64,000 nucleotides of DNA. Origin: Zeimonas sp003577305. Its GTDB lineage: Bacteria > Pseudomonadota > Gammaproteobacteria > Burkholderiales > Burkholderiaceae_E. The translations under genes and the position numbers were made by a program. The notes below the pieces were generated by a model. It was not told the DNA's origin, did not search any database, and was given only the letters and a program-made list of their open reading frames with translations. The DNA lies in the NCBI GenBank assembly GCA_030263385.1, contig SZOX01000001.1, forward strand, positions 1-64,000, written 5' to 3'. Below, in pieces: positions 60,001 to 64,000 of the stretch (position 1 is the first letter of the stretch; each line of letters starts with the position of its first letter).

Positions 60001-60046
60001 CCCACCCTGGGGCATGTCATCGCCCCGCGAGGGAGGTGCATGCCCC
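60001..60046 (+). promoter_or_regulatory. Leader hairpin pattern L7
   Basis: CCACCC-GGGG-CCCC-GGG blocks about 20 nt before the ATG at 60066, then TTTGGAGCATCACC. Confidence 0.4.
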
Positions 60047-60065
60047 TCTTCTTTGGAGCATCACC

Positions 60066-62354
60066 ATGTCCCTCGAAACTGTTCCCCCCGTTGAATCCGC
60101 GTCCGGCGACGCGCCCGTCCAGGACGACTTGCTGGAAGCGGCGGACTCCTCTCTCACGCTCAGCCTGCAGGACTTCGTGTCCGAGTTCGGCGACGAGCTG
60201 CTCGACTCCCTCAACCGCGCCAACCCGCCGGTCTACACCGGCCAGGCCCGGCCGCATCGTCAGATCGTGCTGGCGAGCCTCAAGCGCAAGCTGTTCCAAG
60301 CGCAGGCCGAAGTGGTCCATGCCGTGACCGAGCTGCTGGCCGACCGCGGCGAGCGCGCTGCGATCGTCAACGGCGAGATGGGCTGCGGCAAAACGACGGT
60401 CGGCATTGCGACCGCCGCCGTGCTGCATGCCGAAGGCTACCGCCGCACCCTGGTGCTTTCGCCTCCCCACCTGGTCTACAAGTGGCGGCGCGAGATCCAG
60501 GAGACGGTGGCCGGCGCCAAGGTCTGGGTGCTCAATGGCCCGGACACGCTGGTCAAGCTGATCAAGCTGCGCGAGCAGTTGGGCGTGCCGTCACCGAGCC
60601 AGGAGTTCTTCGTCCTGGGTCGCGTCAGGATGAGGATGGGCTTCCACTGGATGCCTGTCTTCAACCGGCGACGCACGCTCCACGGCGACGTGGGCACCTG
60701 CCCGGACTGCGGCCAGGTCATCACCGACCTCGATGGCGAGCCGATCAACCCGGTCGAGCTGCAAGCCGAGGAGTTCCGCCGCAAGTGCAGCCATTGCGCC
60801 GCGCCGCTGTGGACGCTGATCCGACCGCGAGGCCTGTCCGCCAGTGACCAGTCCTCAGCCGTGCTCAAAGCCTTGAAGCGCATCCCCACCATCGGAGAAG
60901 TCACCGCGCAGAGGCTCATGAAGCGCTTCGGCGATAGCTTCCTCGCCGCGATGTTGGGCGACAACGTGCACGAGTTCATCAATTTGATGGACGGCAACGG
61001 AGAGCTGGTCTTTTCTGACCGCCAGGCGACCCGGATGGAACGGGCGATGGCGAACATGGAGTTCGGTTTCGGCGAGGGTGGCTACCAGCCCAGCGAGTTC
61101 ATCAAACGCTACCTGCCGCAAGGCACGTTCGACCTGCTCATCGCCGACGAGGCCCACGAGTACAAGAACGGTGGCAGCGCGCAGGGCCAAGCCATGGGTG
61201 TGCTCGCAGCGAAGTCACGCAAGACCTTGCTGCTCACTGGCACGCTGATGGGCGGCTACGGCGACGACCTTTTTCACCTGCTGTTCCGAGCCCTGCCTGG
61301 GCGAATGATCGAAGACGGCTACCGCCCGACCAAGAGCGGCAGCATGACCTCGGCAGCCATGGCGTTCATGCGCGACCACGGCGTGCTCAAGGACATCTAT
61401 TCCGAGAGCACAGGCACCGCGCACAAGACGGCCAAGGGCACCAAGGTGTCGGTGCGCACGGTCAAGGCGCCGGGCTTCGGTCCCAAGGGTGTGCTGCGTT
61501 GCGTCCTGCCGTTCACGGTCTTCCTGAAGTTGAAGGACATCGGCGGCAACGTGCTGCCGGCCTACGACGAGGAGTTTCGCGAGGTGGCGATGGACACGGC
61601 GCAAGCCGCGGCCTACCGCGACCTGTCGGGACGACTGACCTCGGAGCTGAAGCAGGCGCTGGCGAAGCGCGACACGACGCTGCTGGGCGTGGTCCTCAAC
61701 GTGCTGCTGGCCTGGCCGGATTGCTGCTTCCGGTCGGAGACGGTGGTGCACCCGCGCACGCGCGCCACCCTGGCGTTCGTTCCCGCTCAGTTCAGCGAGC
61801 TGGAGGTGATGCCGAAGGAGCGCGAGCTGATCGAAATCTGCCGGCAGGAGAAGGCAGCGGGTCGCAAGACCCTGGTCTACAGCGTCTACACCGGCACGCG
61901 CGATACCACGTCGCGTTTGAAGGTGCTGCTGGAGCAGGAAGGCCTCAAGGTCGCGGTGTTGCGCGCAAGCGTGGATGCCGCACGACGCGAGGACTGGATC
62001 GCCGAGCAGATTGATCGCGGCATCGACGTGCTCGTCACGAACCCGGAGCTGGTCAAGACGGGGCTCGACCTGTTGGAGTTCCCCACGATCGTCTTCATGC
62101 AAAGCGGCTACAACGTGTATTCGTTGCAGCAGGCGGCGCGCCGGTCGTGGCGCATCGGGCAGAAGCAGCCGGTGCGCGTGATCTACCTGGGCTACGCCGA
62201 CTCCTCGCAGATGACCTGCCTGGGGCTGATGGCCCGCAAGATCATGGTGTCGCAGAGCACATCGGGAGACGTGCCCGAATCCGGGCTCGATGTCCTGAAC
62301 CAGGACGGCGATTCCGTCGAGGTAGCGCTGGCGCGTCAACTCGTCGTCGCCTGA
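60066..62354 (+). CDS. SNF2-type DEAD/DEAH helicase with zinc-binding insertion
   Basis: 762 residues from the ATG at 60066. The Walker A loop GEMGCGKTTVG is near residue 105, followed by LVLSPPHLVYKWRREIQETV (motif Ia). CPDCGQV (about 213) and CSHCAAP (about 241) form a zinc knuckle pair. Motif II is DEAHEYKN (about 361). The C-terminal helicase half has TNPELVKTGLDL and QQAARRSWRIGQKQPVRVIY (motif VI, about 690), typical of SNF2 family. Similar proteins are regular ICE cargo. It may remodel or translocate on DNA in replication or defence evasion. Confidence 0.9.
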   Translation: MSLETVPPVESASGDAPVQDDLLEAADSSLTLSLQDFVSEFGDELLDSLNRANPPVYTGQARPHRQIVLASLKRKLFQAQAEVVHAVTELLADRGERAAIVNGEMGCGKTTVGIATAAVLHAEGYRRTLVLSPPHLVYKWRREIQETVAGAKVWVLNGPDTLVKLIKLREQLGVPSPSQEFFVLGRVRMRMGFHWMPVFNRRRTLHGDVGTCPDCGQVITDLDGEPINPVELQAEEFRRKCSHCAAPLWTLIRPRGLSASDQSSAVLKALKRIPTIGEVTAQRLMKRFGDSFLAAMLGDNVHEFINLMDGNGELVFSDRQATRMERAMANMEFGFGEGGYQPSEFIKRYLPQGTFDLLIADEAHEYKNGGSAQGQAMGVLAAKSRKTLLLTGTLMGGYGDDLFHLLFRALPGRMIEDGYRPTKSGSMTSAAMAFMRDHGVLKDIYSESTGTAHKTAKGTKVSVRTVKAPGFGPKGVLRCVLPFTVFLKLKDIGGNVLPAYDEEFREVAMDTAQAAAYRDLSGRLTSELKQALAKRDTTLLGVVLNVLLAWPDCCFRSETVVHPRTRATLAFVPAQFSELEVMPKERELIEICRQEKAAGRKTLVYSVYTGTRDTTSRLKVLLEQEGLKVAVLRASVDAARREDWIAEQIDRGIDVLVTNPELVKTGLDLLEFPTIVFMQSGYNVYSLQQAARRSWRIGQKQPVRVIYLGYADSSQMTCLGLMARKIMVSQSTSGDVPESGLDVLNQDGDSVEVALARQLVVA

Positions 62355-62367
62355 CCCACGTGCTCAT

Positions 62368-62405
62368 GCCGGCGGCCCCACCAGGCCGCCGGCTTCTTTT
62401 CTTTC
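62368..62405 (+). terminator. Intrinsic terminator
   Basis: GCCGGCGGCC (62368-62377) pairs with GGCCGCCGGC (62384-62393), followed by TTCTTTTCTTT. Confidence 0.85.
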
Positions 62406-62448
62406 CCCTCATTCATTCAACGCCTCTGCGGAGGCCAGGAGTCATCTC

Positions 62449-62889
62449 ATGGACAACATGCATATCGCGGTCGCGTGCCGCAATGCTTCGGGCATGCCCG
62501 ACGTTCCCGTCTTCACCGTGGCTGTCACGCCGCGGGACATCGAAGAAGGCACCCACTACGACAAGGCCATCGCACTGGCCGAAGACGCCCGCTACGAAGG
62601 CCCCTTCGTCTGCTTCGACGCCGAGGAAGCCGGCCCCATTCTGGTCGCGGCAAGGGCGCTGGACCTGATTCCCCAAGTGGTCGTGATCGACATGACCGAT
62701 GGGGCCGTGCAATCGGTGCGCTGCGACGCGGGCGAGATCAAGGTGATCTGCTACGACGAAAACGACACCGAAGAAACGTCCGCTGCCATGGCCGACCGTC
62801 CCTTGGGCGAAGGCGGCCAGCTCGTGCGGTGCTGGGCTCACGTCCAGACCGCCGATGTCGACCCAGGTTTGACCAAAGTCCGAGGCTGA
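62449..62889 (+). CDS. ICE protein, unknown function
   Basis: 146 residues, acidic and soluble. VFTVAVTPRDIEEGTHYDKA (about 20-39) and EGPFVCFDAEEAGPILVAAR (about 50-69) suggest a compact alpha/beta domain. No family can be named. CCAGGAG gives the ribosome-binding site. It lies between two terminators, so it is an independent unit. Confidence 0.7.
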   Translation: MDNMHIAVACRNASGMPDVPVFTVAVTPRDIEEGTHYDKAIALAEDARYEGPFVCFDAEEAGPILVAARALDLIPQVVVIDMTDGAVQSVRCDAGEIKVICYDENDTEETSAAMADRPLGEGGQLVRCWAHVQTADVDPGLTKVRG

Positions 62890-62905
62890 ACCGTCCTCGA
62901 TCTTC

Positions 62906-62930
62906 AACGGCCCTCCGGGGCCGTTTCTTT
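62906..62930 (+). terminator. Intrinsic terminator
   Basis: AACGGCCC (62906-62913) pairs with GGGCCGTT (62918-62925), followed by TCTTT. It marks the end of the accessory gene row before the pilus genes. Confidence 0.8.
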
Positions 62931-63050
62931 TGGCACGACATGCGCAGCGGTCGACGCCGGTAATCGGTCGGCTTCCAGTTCCCTTTGTTTGCTGCCGCCG
63001 AGCGACGACGCGGCGAAGGTGGCGGCTCCACGTTTCGGGGAGCCGATCCA

Positions 63051-63656
63051 ATGCGACTGTCCGCAAGTTTCCTCCGCCACCTGGCCGCGCCTGCGGCGAT
63101 GGCTGGCGCCGTCTTCGTCGCGGGCTGCGCGACGAAGACCCCGCCACCGCCACCGGACCCGACGCCGACGTCGACAACCTCGATCGGCAATCCCGGCATG
63201 GCCGCCGAACAGGCGACGAGCACCGGGTTGCCGGTCGGCTTCGTTCCAATCGCCCGCTATGGCCGCTACACGCTGGTTGAGCTGGTGCCACAGCCAGCTC
63301 AGCGCGACCTGATGGGCCAAGTCGTCGAGGTGGCGATTCCGGCCGGCTTCGATGCGAACGTGGGCGATGCCTTGCGGCACATTCTGCTGCGCACGGGCTA
63401 TCGCCTCTGCGATACGGCCGAAGCCGCCCCCCTGTACGCGCTCCCGCTGCCCGCGGCGCATTTGCGTCTCGGACCGTTGCCGCTGCGCGATGCGCTGCTG
63501 GCGCTGGCTGGGCCGGCCTGGGAACTCTCCATCGACGACGGCACGCGCCAGGTGTGCTTCGCACGCCATCGGGCTTCAGCGGCAGCGGCGCAGGCCGCCA
63601 TCTCGGCTGCGCCCGATCAGGCTCCACGCACCGAACCCCAGGAGATTCAGCCATGA
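63051..63656 (+). CDS. pilL: Conjugative pilus lipoprotein, PilL (PFGI-1 class)
   Basis: 201 residues from the ATG at 63051. A lipoprotein signal ends at GAVFVAGC (Cys26), followed by a Pro-rich linker. The domain GFVPIARYGRYTLVELVPQP (about residues 63-82) and the DALRHILLRTGYRL/LPLRDALLALAG blocks are typical of the PilL N-terminal family of PFGI-1-type ICEs. It marks the start of the type IV pilus gene set used in mating. Its stop overlaps the next ATG. Confidence 0.85.
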   Translation: MRLSASFLRHLAAPAAMAGAVFVAGCATKTPPPPPDPTPTSTTSIGNPGMAAEQATSTGLPVGFVPIARYGRYTLVELVPQPAQRDLMGQVVEVAIPAGFDANVGDALRHILLRTGYRLCDTAEAAPLYALPLPAAHLRLGPLPLRDALLALAGPAWELSIDDGTRQVCFARHRASAAAAQAAISAAPDQAPRTEPQEIQP

Positions 63657-64000
63657 CGTTCCCGCAGATGCCATCTACCGGCGAAGGCCGCACCCGCTGG
63701 ACCAAGATCGCCGCCGGCGTGTGGCTGGCACTGGTCAGCGTGCTCGCCATCGTCAACAGCGTGGCGCTGTCGCGCCCGGCCGAGCAGGACCCCTCCTCGG
63801 CGCAGGACGCCCACGTGCAGGCCCTGGTCTCGCGAGTGGGCAACCTGGAACGGCAGGCCGAAGCTGCCGGACGCCAGCCCAAGGCGATCGCCCAAGCGGA
63901 CTTCGAGGCCGCGCGCAATGCGCTGGATGTGCGGCTCGCGCAACTCGAACAGGCACAGGCGGCGCAGACGCCGACCGGCGATCTCGATGCCTTGCGCTCT
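63653..64000 (+). CDS. ICE membrane protein with coiled coil, partial at window end
   Basis: At least 116 residues; the gene continues beyond the window. The ATG at 63653 overlaps the pilL stop (ATGA). One membrane segment (about residues 18-38, IAAGVWLALVSVLAIVNSVA) is followed by a long Ala/Gln/Glu-rich coiled coil (about 50-115). Proteins of this layout follow pilL in related elements. No name assigned. Confidence 0.75.
   Translation, partial: MTFPQMPSTGEGRTRWTKIAAGVWLALVSVLAIVNSVALSRPAEQDPSSAQDAHVQALVSRVGNLERQAEAAGRQPKAIAQADFEAARNALDVRLAQLEQAQAAQTPTGDLDALRS

Noticed and set aside
16763..62354. Numerous long reading frames antisense to czcA, P-type ATPase, topB and helicase genes
   Set aside because: They mirror strongly conserved genes, have Arg/Ala/His-rich compositions and lack ribosome-binding sites.

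Overview
The window looks like the GC-rich chromosome of a betaproteobacterium (probably Burkholderiales) carrying a large integrated element. The evidence is the reverse-strand 16S rRNA gene at the left edge, the rrn leader and promoter, and the housekeeping genes beside it. I cannot name the genus. No tRNA, CRISPR array, integrase or complete IS is visible.

Region 1 (1-10.6 kb) is backbone. It holds a partial 16S gene with two striking lesions, a divergent enoyl-CoA hydratase / phenylacetate-CoA ligase pair, a lipoprotein, an AcuI-type reductase, an M61 peptidase, and the overlapping trpG-trpD-trpC genes. trpE is absent from its expected place upstream of trpG. The foreign DNA begins exactly at the trpG start.

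Region 2 (10.6-39 kb) is cargo, mostly metal and envelope stress genes. On the minus strand lie a heavy-metal two-component system, a coupled set of small periplasmic protein, EptA-type lipid A phosphoethanolamine transferase and PII-like protein, and the CzcI-C-B-A efflux genes. Next come a CzcD cation diffusion facilitator, a P1B-4-type ATPase with CadR, and a second P-type ATPase with an unusual CSC motif. The second ATPase is packed with DsbA/DsbB-like proteins, a heavy-metal-associated (HMA) chaperone, a methyltransferase-like membrane protein and a PCuAC copper chaperone. A TPR-methyltransferase resembling eukaryotic PRMTs, an HXXEE membrane protein and a second LysR regulator follow. 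A 16-bp palindrome shared by the czc promoter region and the TPR-methyltransferase promoter region suggests one regulon.

Region 3 (39-64 kb, all plus strand) is the maintenance and replication core of a PFGI-1/ICEclc-class integrating conjugative element: alpA, parA, a HicA-like gene, parB, DUF2857, STY4528, PFL_4669, DUF3158, ssb, topB, then a long series of accessory genes (DUF3085, PAPS-reductase-like, XF1762, DUF3577/STY4534, DUF3275, DUF932, an adenine-methyltransferase-like protein, a SNF2-type helicase) and the first conjugative pilus gene, pilL. A DnaA box with phased repeats inside the STY4528 gene is a candidate replication origin.

The most novel signal is non-coding. Between 49.5 and 58.1 kb a ~66-nt element with three hairpins occurs four times upstream of different accessory genes. 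Each hairpin keeps its pairing through compensatory base changes. Seven leaders also carry a CCACCC/GGGG/CCCC/GGGG hairpin pattern just before the start codon, and most genes are followed by their own terminator. This stretch therefore reads as a row of individually controlled RNA-leader cassettes rather than one operon.
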